Shown here: positions 7,401-16,074 of the stretch, piece by piece
Layout: each line of letters starts with the position of its first letter
How positions within the stretch are numbered: the first letter of the stretch is position 1
Source: Comamonas koreensis
GTDB taxonomy: Bacteria; Pseudomonadota; Gammaproteobacteria; Burkholderiales; Burkholderiaceae_C
Reading direction: 5' to 3'
Length of the DNA: 64,000 bases
NCBI RefSeq assembly: GCF_021026195.1
Contig: NZ_JAJNCT010000014.1
Span: forward strand, 62,001 to 126,000
The notes under the pieces: model-generated
Databases searched by the model: none
Told to the model about the DNA's origin: nothing
What the model saw: only the letters and a program-made list of their open reading frames with translations
Made by a program: the position numbers and the translations under genes

Positions 7401-10115
7401 GCCGTGGTGACCGACACCATGCCAGCGGGCCTGACCATCGATACGGCCAGCCTTCCTGCCGCTTGTACGCAAGTGCCTGCGGGCAGCCAGACGCTGGTCT
7501 GCACTGCCCCGGCCGGCTTGGCCAGCGGTGCCAGCACCAGCTTCACCATCGGTGTGACGGCGCAAAACGCACTCAACGGCCAATCGGTCAGCAACCAGGC
7601 GACCGCTAGCGGCGGCGGCGATCCGCTGTGCGCAGCAGGCACCGCCACGGCTGACCTGCCCGCACGCTGCAAGCCCCAGTCCACCACAGCGGTGGATGCG
7701 CCCCAGCTCACGCTGACCAAAACGGCCGCCAGCCTGTCGGTCGGTGTCCCGTCGAGCTACACCTTGACGGTCACCAACACCGGCACCGCGCCCACCAACG
7801 CGCCCATCACCGTGACCGACCTGGTGCCATCGAGCATGACCTTGGGCACCTTGCCCGCAGGTTGCACCGCAGCCGGCCAGCAAGTGAATTGCGTGAGCAC
7901 AGCGAGCCTGGCGGCGGGCAACAGCATCAGCTATGTGCTGCCCGTCACCCCCCAGGCGAGCGCAGCACCGAGCGTGAGCAACTCAGCGAGCGTGCAAGGC
8001 GGTGGTGACCCCACTTGCCCCACGACGGACAACTGCAAGGTCACCAACACCACGGCCGTCGATGCGCCCAGCCTGCAGCTGAGCAAGACCGACAACGGCC
8101 CCTGGGTGGTCGGCCAGGCAGGTGCGCAGTACACCTTGACCGTCACCAACACCAATGCCAGCGTGGCCACAGTGGGCCCCATCACCGTGCGTGACAGCAT
8201 GCCAGCGGGCATCACCCCGGCAGCGGGCACCTATGGCAACTGGGTCTGCACCGTCAGCGGTCAGGATGTGAGCTGTACCAGTGCGGCCAGCATTGCCGGC
8301 GGCAGCAGTGATGCGATCAACCTGCCTGTCACCGTCACCGCAGCAGCCGTCGGTGGTGCTACTGGCGATGTCACCAACCACGCCTCGGTCGGCGGTGGTG
8401 GTGATCCGTACAACGGCGGTGTGGCTCCACAGCCGGGTGCTGCCTGCACGGATGCATCGCATTGCACCAGCAAGCTCACCTCCGTCAGTACCGCTGCAGC
8501 GCTCAGCATCGCGAAGGCGCTGACCCAAGTCAATGGTGCGGCATCGCCCGCTGGCTACCAGGCGCAGCCTGGCGATACCTTGACCTACACCATCACGGTG
8601 ACCAACAGTGGCGGCACGCTGGGGCAGCTCACTTTGACGGAGACGGTCTCGGCTGGCACTAGCTACGCCGGTACGGCAGAGGGCTGGAGCGCGGGCGATT
8701 GCACGACTGCAGGCACCAGCTGCACGCAAGCTGTCCAGGCGCCAGCCGCATCCAGTGCCGTGGTCAGCTTCACGGTACTGGTGGATACGCCACTGGCGCA
8801 GGCGGCGATCAGCAACGCCATCACCAGCGATCTGCCAGGCGCTTGCGGGGCTGGCTGCACGGTGAGCATCCCAGCCGCCTCTGCCAATGTGGTGGTAGCG
8901 ACGCAGCCGCCGATCAGTGTTGCCGTGGGCAGCCCCGTGACGGTGGTCAGCAGCTGTACCAACCAAGGCCCTGCCGCCGCACGCAATGCCGACTGCGTGG
9001 TCTCGGGCGTGCCGGCCGATGCCACCAATGTGAGCACCGTGTGTACGGTAGATGGCGCGCCGGTGACCCCACCGGTGGCCAATCTGGCCAGCGGTGCGGC
9101 GATCAGCTGCACGACCACCTTTACGCCGGCAAGTCCAGGCGTGGTCAGCATCACCACGGCTGGCCGCAGCAACAGCTACGACCCCGACAGCAGCAGCAAT
9201 ACCGCCTCCACGGGGGTGACCGTCAGCCTGACGCCACCCGCGTTGGCACTGACCAAGACCAGCGCCGGTTCTGTCGTCGGTGGCGAAAGCCTCAGCTACA
9301 CCCTGACGGTGACCAACAGTGGCCAGACCGACGCAGCGGCAGGCGTGCTGGTCTATGACCAGCTGCCAGCGGGCATGGTGGCTACGGCGGCCACCGGCGG
9401 CGTCTGCACACCGCTGGGCAGCGCGGGCGCTTTGCTCAGCTGCACCTTGGGCAGCCCGGTGGCAGCCAATGGCGGCACGGCAGTGATAGTGCTGACTGCG
9501 ACTGCGCCCGATGTGGAAGCCAACCTCACCAACTATGCGTCGGTGGACCCTGCGGGCGGCACGCCGGCCCTGCCAGGCCCCGGCTGCACCAACTGCGCCA
9601 GCGCCACCACCGCCGTGAGCGCCCAGCCGGGGCTGGTGCTGCTCAAGACCAACAACGCGAGCAGTGTGACGGCAGGCAGTGTGGTGACCTACACCGTCAC
9701 CATTCGCAACCCTGGCAGCCAGCCGGTCAGTGGGCTGAGCTGGTCGGATGCGGGTGGCAGCGGATTGTCGGATCTGGCGATCACCGGGCAATCGGGTGAC
9801 GACAGGGGCTCAGTCCCTGGCAGCTGCACGGGTCTGACCTGCTCGGGTATCACGGTGGCCGCTGGCGGCATCGTGAGCTACACGGTCAGTGGCAAGGTCA
9901 GTGGCACCCCTGGCAGCACGGCGACCAACACTGCCTCGTTGGTAGGCGGGCGCTGCACGGTGGATGCACCTTGCACCTCGACGGACAGCGACGCCGTCGT
10001 CTCGGGCGAAGTGATTCCAGTGCCACTGGGATCGCGCTCGGTGCTGGCCTTGCTTGAGTTGCTGCTGATGGCTTGCGCGCTGTTCCAGCGCCATGTGCAG
10101 CACAAGCGCCGCTAA
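4455..10115 (+). CDS. Giant secreted DUF11-repeat protein (about 1,886 residues)
   Basis: Signal peptide with hydrophobic core AVLPLLAFVFSAHA, then about 400 residues of beta-rich sequence and about ten to eleven repeats of roughly 110-130 residues, each opening with a pattern like LxLxKxxxxxxxxxGxxxxYxLxVxNxG and containing DxMPAG. These match the conserved-repeat DUF11 family of extracellular proteins. The C-terminus has a proline (VIPVPLGSR), a hydrophobic segment and a basic tail (QRHVQHKRR), the layout of IPTL-CTERM-like sorting tags. Likely cell-surface or matrix exposed; function unknown. The frame can only start at TTG 4455; an ATG at 4435 is in another frame and would join this one if the G5 run at 4481-4485 had one more G. 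A strong hairpin follows at 10173-10201. Confidence 0.7.
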   Translation: MEKNILQPVGAVLPLLAFVFSAHAQTCDLGSNGAASGQSFQLQGVNSTVGVTMSAASTYGGGSTFTIQNVQGVARSFTSPGFLRANGETVLTYTFTPPVPANRIALLVFDIGIAPAPTYTPSMTLAVTGGASPANFSGSAVSQGATPLNPLTYTPATGVLAKTNPASNVRESGAIVGSSTNLVSTLTLSTAGLSAGDTVGYGLISIPTCVTTRKVSLGGTGTFTFANTNLSDATNSLTTTAINVPVTSATAFVSNPLAAVSIAETLPASPPGWRLAAASCTDANSAITGNTGTFGTRTGDSISLPPGVLHPQANITCEMRNSLLLAVDDTQTTLMEVPVSSTASIFANDTGTNITLAGLDGSACTSFPCVRNLANGTLSVSATGNYTFSPASGFAGVVTVPYQITDAAALTATANIIITVTPTPKLSLAKSSNGPWAVQQSGALYNLSVSNNGTAATTGVVTVRDSMPAGITAVAGTYGGWSCAVSGQDVTCTSSAPIAVAGVSTINLPVTVGAAAVPSVANSATVGGGGDPANGGTAPAPGSCAVGDAHCSSNTTAVSLQANLSITKTASPNGTYVPGQALNYQIVVSNAGPSDANGASVTDNVPANVTVSSWSCTPVANCGSTSSGTGNAISLTGVNLASGQSITISVSGVVQLSATGDIVNSASVTPPAGVGCSVLPCDKTSSTTNTNSGAPALRIQKSATPAAFAVGQPGTYSILVGNTGTSSTVGPITVNDTMPAGVSINLPVTATGWDCSASSASQLACTTNAVLLPGSNAPVINAPVSVAAGAPALVSNNATVSGGGASCTTGCQSTVNTSVNTPRLDVVKTLSSPFVVGVASQYVITATNNGQAPTLAGTITDEIPAGLAIGALPAACAATGQTVTCQVPAGIATGGAVSFTIPVTPQPSAIGQSLVNTAQADANTGDPSCPAEAHCSGTTDNPVTAPQLSLTKQSSVGAFTVGVPAQYVLTLSNTGTAATTEAAVVTDTMPAGLTIDTASLPAACTQVPAGSQTLVCTAPAGLASGASTSFTIGVTAQNALNGQSVSNQATASGGGDPLCAAGTATADLPARCKPQSTTAVDAPQLTLTKTAASLSVGVPSSYTLTVTNTGTAPTNAPITVTDLVPSSMTLGTLPAGCTAAGQQVNCVSTASLAAGNSISYVLPVTPQASAAPSVSNSASVQGGGDPTCPTTDNCKVTNTTAVDAPSLQLSKTDNGPWVVGQAGAQYTLTVTNTNASVATVGPITVRDSMPAGITPAAGTYGNWVCTVSGQDVSCTSAASIAGGSSDAINLPVTVTAAAVGGATGDVTNHASVGGGGDPYNGGVAPQPGAACTDASHCTSKLTSVSTAAALSIAKALTQVNGAASPAGYQAQPGDTLTYTITVTNSGGTLGQLTLTETVSAGTSYAGTAEGWSAGDCTTAGTSCTQAVQAPAASSAVVSFTVLVDTPLAQAAISNAITSDLPGACGAGCTVSIPAASANVVVATQPPISVAVGSPVTVVSSCTNQGPAAARNADCVVSGVPADATNVSTVCTVDGAPVTPPVANLASGAAISCTTTFTPASPGVVSITTAGRSNSYDPDSSSNTASTGVTVSLTPPALALTKTSAGSVVGGESLSYTLTVTNSGQTDAAAGVLVYDQLPAGMVATAATGGVCTPLGSAGALLSCTLGSPVAANGGTAVIVLTATAPDVEANLTNYASVDPAGGTPALPGPGCTNCASATTAVSAQPGLVLLKTNNASSVTAGSVVTYTVTIRNPGSQPVSGLSWSDAGGSGLSDLAITGQSGDDRGSVPGSCTGLTCSGITVAAGGIVSYTVSGKVSGTPGSTATNTASLVGGRCTVDAPCTSTDSDAVVSGEVIPVPLGSRSVLALLELLLMACALFQRHVQHKRR

Positions 10116-10172
10116 AGCCTAGACCGGACTAGCGCATCTCCCGCCCAGGAATTGCGCTTGAGCCATGAGAAA

Positions 10173-10201
10173 CACCAGGCCACCCTCACGGTGGCCTGGT
10201 G
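10173..10201. terminator. Bidirectional hairpin terminator
   Basis: CACCAGGCCACC and GGTGGCCTGGTG (12-base arms) enclose CTCAC. It lies between the convergent DUF11 protein gene and the glycosyltransferase gene and is followed by CTTTAT on the plus strand. Confidence 0.8.
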
Positions 10202-10229
10202 CTTTATGGCAGCCCGAGCAGTGACAGGT

Positions 10230-10901
10230 TTAACGCAAAGCTGTAGCAGGGGCCTGGCGGATGGCGCCGGCAAAACCATGCTCCACACGGGAGTAGGGCC
10301 GGCCACTGGTGAGCACCCGGGGCGAGGCGCTCCAGGCAATCTGCGCGCCCAGGGCGGCCAGGCGGTCTACCAGCGCCTGGTCTTCGCCGCATTCGATGGC
10401 GTCAAAGCCGCCCGCCTGTTGGTAACACTGGGCGGACAGGCCCAGGTTGGCGCCATGCACATGGCGGTGGCCGTCGCGGTCCTGGTAGCTGGATTCAAAA
10501 CGCAGGCGGGCTGCTTTGGCATCGGCACCATGGGCGTCCCAGCTGTCAACACCGACGGTGCCGCAGACCACATCGGCGCCCAAGGACAGCTGCACCGCCA
10601 GCCAATCGGGGGCCACACGGGTATCCGCATCGGTAAAGGCCAGCCAGCGCGCCTGGTGCTGCAGCAGGTGGCGGGCACCGGCAGCCCGGGCTCTGCCCAC
10701 ATTACGGGCATTGACGGCCAGCGTCACAAACGGCCATTGCCTGGCGATGGCAGCGCTGCCGTCGCTGCAGCTGTCCAGCACGACCACGACCTTGACTTCT
10801 TCGCCTGCCAAATCGGGGTGCAGGGTGGCCATGGCGACGCTCTCCAGACAAGCGTCAATCAGGTCTTCTTCGTTATGGGCGGGTATGCAGATGCCAATCA
10901 T
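10230..10901 (-). CDS. Family 2 glycosyltransferase
   Basis: 223 residues with a GT-A fold: the N-terminal IGICIPAHNEE strand-loop, a nucleotide-binding VLDSCSDGS segment at about residues 41-49, and a metal-binding DAD at 91-93 in FTDADTR. No transmembrane segments, so it is probably a soluble or peripherally bound enzyme using a nucleotide sugar. It is the last gene of the minus-strand operon starting at 15824, 7 bases after the methyltransferase. Acceptor unknown; the neighbours (PIG-L deacetylase, methyltransferase, acyl-CoA-dehydrogenase-like protein) suggest assembly of a modified glycoconjugate. The short length lacks the C-terminal membrane anchors of cellulose synthase-like members. 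Confidence 0.85.
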   Translation of the reverse strand: MIGICIPAHNEEDLIDACLESVAMATLHPDLAGEEVKVVVVLDSCSDGSAAIARQWPFVTLAVNARNVGRARAAGARHLLQHQARWLAFTDADTRVAPDWLAVQLSLGADVVCGTVGVDSWDAHGADAKAARLRFESSYQDRDGHRHVHGANLGLSAQCYQQAGGFDAIECGEDQALVDRLAALGAQIAWSASPRVLTSGRPYSRVEHGFAGAIRQAPATALR

Positions 10902-10908
10902 GGGGTGC

Positions 10909-11487
10909 TCACAATCTTTCCCAAACTTCCAGCAAGAAATCAGTCTCGCGGTGTTCCACCACGGTTTTGAGCGCTGCGCTGGCGCCTATCTGCGCATGGA
11001 TGGTGTCAGCGGTCTGCTGCAGGTCGGGCGCCTGGTGGCGCCAGTGGCACATCAGCCAATGGCCTCCCGGTGCGAGAGAGGCTAGGCAGCGCTCGCTGAA
11101 CAGCGCCAGATCGGAATCCCCCAGGTAATAGGCCAGCTCGGAGACCACCAGCAGGTCAAAGCCGCCGGCAGGCACCTCGGGCCATTCCTGCGGCAGTTGC
11201 AGCTTTTGCAGGTGCAACTGGCGCCGGTCCTCGCGCTGGACGCGGGCATTGCACAGCAGTACCGCAGATTCTGCAAAATCGGCGGCGATCAGTTGGTCGC
11301 AGCGCTCCAGCAGTGCCATCGTGGTCTCGCCATTGCCGCAGCCGGGCTCAAAGCCATAGCGATACTGCTCGCGTGGCAGCGATGCCAGCAACACCTGGCG
11401 CTTGCGCCGCTCGTACCACGCGGTCTTGACGGCCCAGGGATCGGGGGAGTTTTGGTAGAGCTGTTCAAAGTGTTGGCGTTGGTTCAT
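10909..11487 (-). CDS. SAM-dependent methyltransferase (NodS-like)
   Basis: 192 residues from ATG 11487. The class I SAM-binding motif GFEPGCGNGETT is at about residues 45-56, with an acidic residue ending the next strand (IAADFAESA). DLLVVSELAYYLGDSD matches motif II of NodS-like N-methyltransferases, which methylate amino sugars in Nod factor synthesis. The start overlaps the stop of the PIG-L gene by four bases (ATGA), so the two are translationally coupled. That pairing makes sense biochemically: the deacetylase frees an amine that an N-methyltransferase could modify. This substrate link is inference. Confidence 0.85.
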   Translation of the reverse strand: MNQRQHFEQLYQNSPDPWAVKTAWYERRKRQVLLASLPREQYRYGFEPGCGNGETTMALLERCDQLIAADFAESAVLLCNARVQREDRRQLHLQKLQLPQEWPEVPAGGFDLLVVSELAYYLGDSDLALFSERCLASLAPGGHWLMCHWRHQAPDLQQTADTIHAQIGASAALKTVVEHRETDFLLEVWERL

Positions 11488-12242
11488 CGCAATACCACCT
11501 CGAAGTTGCGCAGCAGGCGCGCCGTGGCCCAGCGGGGCAGGATCGGCGGTCTGCCAGTGGATGGATCGGGCAGCAGCTGGCTGCGAAAGCAGGACAGCGC
11601 CAGGCATTTACGATCGAGCTGGTCGGCGCTCAGCGGCATGCGCACGGCCTGCTGCCAGGGCACGCGCTGGTCGCCGGGGCTGGCCCAGTGCCAAGTCCAG
11701 ATTGGTACTTCAAACAAGCGGCTGCCGACATCGGCCGTAGCAGCGGCGCAGGCTTCGCCGGTGGCTTCGTGGTCGGGGTGGCCGTCGTAGCGCCAAGGAC
11801 AGAAGACGGCATCGGTTGGGCGCAGCAGTTGCTGCAGGCGCGACTCGAGCTGGGGTTGGTGGTCCTGCACCTGTCCGTCGGGAATGCGCAGGTGGATGAT
11901 CTGGCTGCCCGGACAGAGCAGCGCCAGCGCCTGGGCGCTTTCGCGCTCGCGGGCCTGGGCCAGCTGGTCGGGCGTCCACAGGCGCGAGCCGGGGTGGCTG
12001 GCCTCGCCCGAGGTGACGGCAATCACCGTACAGGGCAGGGCGTTGGCCTCGCAGTGCTGCATGATCGCCGCCGTGGCCAGGATCTCGTCATCGGGATGGG
12101 GGGAGACAATGACGACCCGTTCACAGCCTTGCAGCAGTTCCTCGGCAGGCGTGGTGCCCAAAGGCGCTTGTGCCAGCCAGGATTGCCATTGCAATTCAGG
12201 CGTGCCTTCGCCTTCGATGTATCGGGGTTTCAGAGCTTCCAT
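11484..12242 (-). CDS. PIG-L family deacetylase
   Basis: 252 residues. The signature zinc-binding motif SPHPDDE lies at about residues 47-53 (His49, Asp51, Asp52), and the later GHPDH motif provides the third metal ligand. PIG-L/LmbE enzymes remove acetyl groups from N-acetylglucosamine units in GPI, mycothiol, bacillithiol and antibiotic pathways. The gene overlaps the upstream acyl-CoA-dehydrogenase-like gene by 13 bases and the downstream methyltransferase by 4, so all three are probably made in fixed ratio. Substrate unknown. Confidence 0.88.
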   Translation of the reverse strand: MEALKPRYIEGEGTPELQWQSWLAQAPLGTTPAEELLQGCERVVIVSPHPDDEILATAAIMQHCEANALPCTVIAVTSGEASHPGSRLWTPDQLAQARERESAQALALLCPGSQIIHLRIPDGQVQDHQPQLESRLQQLLRPTDAVFCPWRYDGHPDHEATGEACAAATADVGSRLFEVPIWTWHWASPGDQRVPWQQAVRMPLSADQLDRKCLALSCFRSQLLPDPSTGRPPILPRWATARLLRNFEVVLR

Positions 12243-13258
12243 GGTGCGTTGTTCTCCTGTTCAGCGATGGCCTGCCCCAGGGCGGCCAGATCGCGTTCTG
12301 CATGGCTTTGTCGGATAAAAATAGGCAGGTCGGCCAGCAGCAAGGCCAGCGACCGGTCTTTGCAAAATGGTCCGGGGCCGAGTGCGCGCGGCACATGCTG
12401 CAGCACCTGCTGGGCCGCCGCCTCGGCGGCCAGGCGGGTGCGGTTCACTTCCCGGGTCCAGGGCTGCTCGGGCTGGGCATCAATATGGGAGGCCGTTGCG
12501 CGCAACAGCGCGGCTGTGGTCGAGAGCGCCACATCCACCGCGCCCAGGTGGGCCAAGGCATGGGGCTCGGCATGCTGGCGGCAGGCGCGCAGCAGCTGGC
12601 CGGCAATGCGGGCACTGGCGCCATACCAGCAGGCCGCTATGCCGGCGCCGCCATGCTGAAAGCCTGGCCGGCTCAGGTAGGCGCCCGGGCGGCCTACCAG
12701 GGTGGCGCTGGCGTTGTTCAGCTGCACATTCACACTGCCGCTGTCGGCCATGCCCACGGCTTGCCAGCCTTCGTCGCTGACCTGCACCTGCGGCTGCAGT
12801 AGGTTGACTGCCACCAGACAGCGTTCGGTATCGGACAGCCAGGCGGTGACCAGCGCATGGTCCACACTCTGCGCGCCCGAGCACCAGGCCTTGGTGCCGT
12901 TCAGCGTCACTTTGCTGCCGGGGACCAGTCCATCGTCCGCACTGATGGGCCTGGCCTGCACCCGGTTGCCCGGCGGCTCCGCACCCCAAACCGCCCAGAT
13001 TCTGGCGGCTGCAGGCGCGGGAGTATCCAGCTCAGCCAAAATCGCCAGCGCATCGGTATGGCCTTCAAACAGCTTGACGAGGCTCAGGTTGCTGGCAGCC
13101 ACCGCTGCCAGTGCCCGCCAGCGCGCCAGGGTCTGGCCGTGGCCCGGCAGGGGCAGTTGGTCCAGGCCCAGTGCCACTAGCGCGCGCAAGGTTTCACCGG
13201 GGTGCTGCAGCGCCGACTCGCTCAGAAAAATTTCCAGTTCGGTGGAGGCATTCATCAT
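12230..13258 (-). CDS. Acyl-CoA dehydrogenase-like flavoprotein
   Basis: 342 residues, a little shorter than the usual 380 or so for acyl-CoA dehydrogenases. The middle part shows the flavin-binding beta-domain pattern (GTKAWCSGAQSVDHALVTA) and the C-terminal half is helical. I do not see a clear catalytic glutamate at the normal place, so it may be a diverged oxidase or hydroxylase of this fold. It starts immediately after the otsA stop codon with no spacer and overlaps the PIG-L gene. The operon context suggests modification of a lipid or sugar intermediate and not fatty acid breakdown. Confidence 0.7.
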   Translation of the reverse strand: MMNASTELEIFLSESALQHPGETLRALVALGLDQLPLPGHGQTLARWRALAAVAASNLSLVKLFEGHTDALAILAELDTPAPAAARIWAVWGAEPPGNRVQARPISADDGLVPGSKVTLNGTKAWCSGAQSVDHALVTAWLSDTERCLVAVNLLQPQVQVSDEGWQAVGMADSGSVNVQLNNASATLVGRPGAYLSRPGFQHGGAGIAACWYGASARIAGQLLRACRQHAEPHALAHLGAVDVALSTTAALLRATASHIDAQPEQPWTREVNRTRLAAEAAAQQVLQHVPRALGPGPFCKDRSLALLLADLPIFIRQSHAERDLAALGQAIAEQENNAPWKL

Positions 13259-14803
13259 TCAACGGCCCATGCGTTGGGCTGCAGCGGCCGGGCGCGGCGC
13301 AGCATTACCACCCGTCACCACATGCAGATAGGGAAAGCTGCCATCCCGCGTCGGGCGGGTCATCGGCAGGTCGGCATCCGCGGCAGGGATACGGCTCAGC
13401 GCGGGAACCGAGAAGCGCGGTTTGCGCTGCACGGCCGGTTGGCACTGGCCCAGCGCCTGCAAAAAGCGCTGGCACCACCAGTGCACATCCTCGGTCTGGA
13501 TCCGGGCCAGTAGCTTCTGATGGCGCTCGATGCGCTCAGCCAGCGGCATTTGCAGCGCTTGGTCAATGCTGTCGGCAGTGCTGTGCGCGTCATAGGGGTT
13601 CACCAGCAGCGCTTCTTGCAACTGCTCGGCGGCGCCGGCAAAGCGCGACAACACCAGCACCCCTGGGTCGTCGGGGTTCTGTGCGGCGATAAATTCCTTG
13701 GCGACCAGGTTCATGCCATCGCGCAGCGGCGTGACCAGGCCGACAGCGGCCGAGTGGCACAGCCCCGCGAGTTGGGCGCGCGTCAGCACCTGGTGGATAT
13801 AGCGCACCGGCATCCAGTCCAGTTCGCCAAAATCACCATTGATGGCGCCGCACAGCGATTCAAACTCGCTGCGGATGTCGGCATAGGCCTGCAGATGCTC
13901 TCGGGTGGGCGAGCCAATCTGTACCAGGGTAGCGCTGCGCCGGTGCTCGGGATGGCGCTCGAGCAGATCACGGAAGGCATGGATCCGTTCGGGCAGCCCC
14001 TTGGAGTAGTCGAGCCGGTCAATGCCCACCACCAGGCGGCGCTGGCGATACGCCTGCGTCATGGTGCTTTGCACTTGTTGGGCTTGGGGCGTGTGCGTCA
14101 GCGCTGCAAAGGCATGGGCATCAATGCCAATCGGAAACACCTCGCAGCGTGTTTGCTCCCCATGGACGCGGTAGTGGTGGCGGTGGCTGATGCGGCCATC
14201 GGCTTGTGCGAGCACATAGCTCTCAAAATGCTGGAGGTCTTGCCGGCTCTGCAGGCCCACCAGGTCAAAAGCCATCAGGGCCTGCATCAGTGCCTTGTGT
14301 TGCGGGACGGCGCTGAGGGTGACCAGGGGAGGGAAGGGAATGTGCAAAAAGAATCCGATGCGCTGCTGGCAGCCCAGTGCGCGCAGCTCCGCAGCCAGCG
14401 CGATCATGTGGTAGTCATGCACCCAGATGACATCGTCATCCTGCAGCAAGGGCAGCAGTTGCTGCGCAAACTGCCGGTTCACCCGCTGGTAGCCGTCATA
14501 AAAAACGGGGTCGAACGCTGCCAGGTCCAGGCGGTTGTGGAACACCGGCCAGAGCACGTTGTTGCAAAACCCGCTGTAGTAGCTGTCGTGGTCGCGCTTG
14601 TGCAGCTCCGTGGTGGCCACGGTCACTGCATCCCATTGGCTGATGCTGAGTTGCGGCTCGGACTGGTCGCAGAGCTTGCCACCCCAGCCGAACCACAGTC
14701 CGCCCTGGCGTTGCAGCGCCTCTTCCAGCGCAATCGCCAGCCCTCCGGGCGCGGCATCTTGCGGATCGGCCACCCGGTTGGAGACAACGACAAGGCGGCT
14801 CAT
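13259..14803 (-). CDS. otsA: Trehalose-6-phosphate synthase
   Basis: 514 residues, family GT20, usual length about 470-500. The N-terminus [11 protein letters not shown] and the substrate loop [10 protein letters not shown] are classic, as are [13 protein letters not shown] and [14 protein letters not shown]. It joins a nucleotide sugar (normally UDP-glucose) to glucose-6-phosphate to give trehalose-6-phosphate in the cytoplasm. ATG 14803 overlaps the otsB stop (ATGA), so the pair is coupled; the longer reading start at 14857 has no support. Trehalose protects against osmotic and desiccation stress, fitting the stress genes nearby. Confidence 0.95.
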   Translation of the reverse strand: MSRLVVVSNRVADPQDAAPGGLAIALEEALQRQGGLWFGWGGKLCDQSEPQLSISQWDAVTVATTELHKRDHDSYYSGFCNNVLWPVFHNRLDLAAFDPVFYDGYQRVNRQFAQQLLPLLQDDDVIWVHDYHMIALAAELRALGCQQRIGFFLHIPFPPLVTLSAVPQHKALMQALMAFDLVGLQSRQDLQHFESYVLAQADGRISHRHHYRVHGEQTRCEVFPIGIDAHAFAALTHTPQAQQVQSTMTQAYRQRRLVVGIDRLDYSKGLPERIHAFRDLLERHPEHRRSATLVQIGSPTREHLQAYADIRSEFESLCGAINGDFGELDWMPVRYIHQVLTRAQLAGLCHSAAVGLVTPLRDGMNLVAKEFIAAQNPDDPGVLVLSRFAGAAEQLQEALLVNPYDAHSTADSIDQALQMPLAERIERHQKLLARIQTEDVHWWCQRFLQALGQCQPAVQRKPRFSVPALSRIPAADADLPMTRPTRDGSFPYLHVVTGGNAAPRPAAAAQRMGR

Positions 14804-15579
14804 GGCTGCACCTCCGCCGGCTGGCGCAGGTTGCTGAGCATGCGCAGCTGGGTGCACGCCGCCTGCAGCCAGTGGTAGACGGCATCGACACCTTCGAGAC
14901 GATGGCTGGCGGCGCTGGGGCCAGCCCCTACCTTGATGGCGACGCCGCGCTGGGCCAGAACGGCGGCAAAGCCGCTCTCGTCGCTGGAGTCATCGCCGAG
15001 GAAGAACGGGGTGCGCCCGGCAAAAGGTGCCTCCTGAAGAAATGCCTGGATGGCGCGGCCCTTGCTCGCGCCCACCGGCAGCATCTCCAGCACCCGCTTG
15101 CCGCGCAGCAAGGTCCACTGCGGCCGGTGGGCCAGCATGGACTGCAGGCTGCGCAGGCACAACGTTTCCAGCGAAGGATCGCGGCGGTAGTGCAGCGCGA
15201 CCCCGCTTTGCTTGGGCTCCACATACAGAGTGGGGTGGGCCAGGGCCAGTTGTTCGCAGGCCTCGACCACCGCCGAGATATCCCCCGGTGCATCGCCGCA
15301 TTGCTGGCCTTTGGCATCACGCCGCTGCGCGCCATGGGCGCCGGCACACGGGATTTGCAAGGGCCGCAGGTAATGGTCCAACACGGCTATCTCGCGGCCA
15401 GAGATGATGGCCACGGCACCGCCCAGCAGTGCCCGCAGCTCGCTCAGCAGCGGCACCAACTGTGCAGGCACGACAATGCTGTCCGGCGTGGGGGCCATCG
15501 GCACCAGGCTGCCATCAAAGTCCAGAAAAAGAGCCGCATCGGCGGGCAGATGCGGAGGCGGGGGCGAGGTGGCGAACAT
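14800..15579 (-). CDS. otsB: Trehalose-6-phosphate phosphatase
   Basis: 259 residues, HAD superfamily. Motif I is DFDGSL at about residues 20-25, with Asp20 the predicted nucleophile and Asp22 the general acid; motif IV is GDDSSDE. It removes phosphate from trehalose-6-phosphate. Here otsB precedes otsA, with a four-base overlap, and itself overlaps the small acidic protein gene upstream by three bases (TGATG). Confidence 0.95.
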   Translation of the reverse strand: MFATSPPPPHLPADAALFLDFDGSLVPMAPTPDSIVVPAQLVPLLSELRALLGGAVAIISGREIAVLDHYLRPLQIPCAGAHGAQRRDAKGQQCGDAPGDISAVVEACEQLALAHPTLYVEPKQSGVALHYRRDPSLETLCLRSLQSMLAHRPQWTLLRGKRVLEMLPVGASKGRAIQAFLQEAPFAGRTPFFLGDDSSDESGFAAVLAQRGVAIKVGAGPSAASHRLEGVDAVYHWLQAACTQLRMLSNLRQPAEVQP

Positions 15580-15824
15580 CAGGGTTCCAGCGGCTCGGGG
15601 CTGACCACGCGTTCGGACTCGGGGTCCTGCGGGATGTCGGGCTCCGTGCTGGGTGAGAACGGAGGATGCGGCGGGTCATCGCCGGGCTCAGGTGTCAACG
15701 GCTCCTGCTCGGGATAGGGTTCACCGACCGGGTCCATGCTTTCGTCTTCGGGGTAGTTGGGCTGTGTCGCAGGGCGGGTGTCGGCAGCGTTGTCAGGCTG
15801 CGTATCTGGCTTGGTGGTGCTCAT
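15579..15824 (-). CDS. Small Pro/Glu/Asp-rich acidic protein, 81 residues
   Basis: 81 residues from ATG 15824, preceded by GAGGAGC. Composition is dominated by Pro, Glu, Asp, Thr and Ser with repeated motifs such as PEDE, PEQEP and PEPGDDPP, so it is almost certainly disordered. It heads the otsBA operon and overlaps otsB, which argues that it is truly translated. I do not recognise a family. It may belong to the class of disordered, hydrophilic stress proteins; that is inference from composition and context only. Confidence 0.65.
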   Translation of the reverse strand: MSTTKPDTQPDNAADTRPATQPNYPEDESMDPVGEPYPEQEPLTPEPGDDPPHPPFSPSTEPDIPQDPESERVVSPEPLEP

Positions 15825-16074
15825 CGGGTGCTCCTCGGTCGTATGCCTTCTAGGTTGGCCGCAGCCGCGCTCCGGGTCTGTAGGATTTCTGCGCCCGCGT
15901 TTGGAGTCATCGGAGCGAGTTGGCATTCAGCGCTTGCGCACATGGCGTTTGGCAGCGGCCTTGTCAGACCGCTCTGGCATGCAGGCAATACGAAGTTCCC
16001 ATGCTGCATTGCCTTTTCCTCTCAGCCAGTCGGCTGCTAGGCGCTCAGACTGACGGCATACCTAGGAGGCCGGC
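15825..16074. promoter_or_regulatory. Divergent promoter region between the trehalose operon and ku
   Basis: About 250 bases between the divergent start codons at 15824 and 16075. It must hold both promoters. I found no clear -35/-10 pair; a strong AGGAGG ribosome binding site precedes ku at about 16062-16067. Confidence 0.5.

Noticed and set aside
5628..7883. Antisense frame of 751 codons under the DUF11 gene
   Set aside because: Its Gly/Arg/His/Ala-rich product lacks any motif; the frame is open because of the codon bias and repetition of the plus-strand gene.
7983..9791. Antisense frame of 602 codons under the same gene
   Set aside because: Same reason; no ribosome binding site and no family features.
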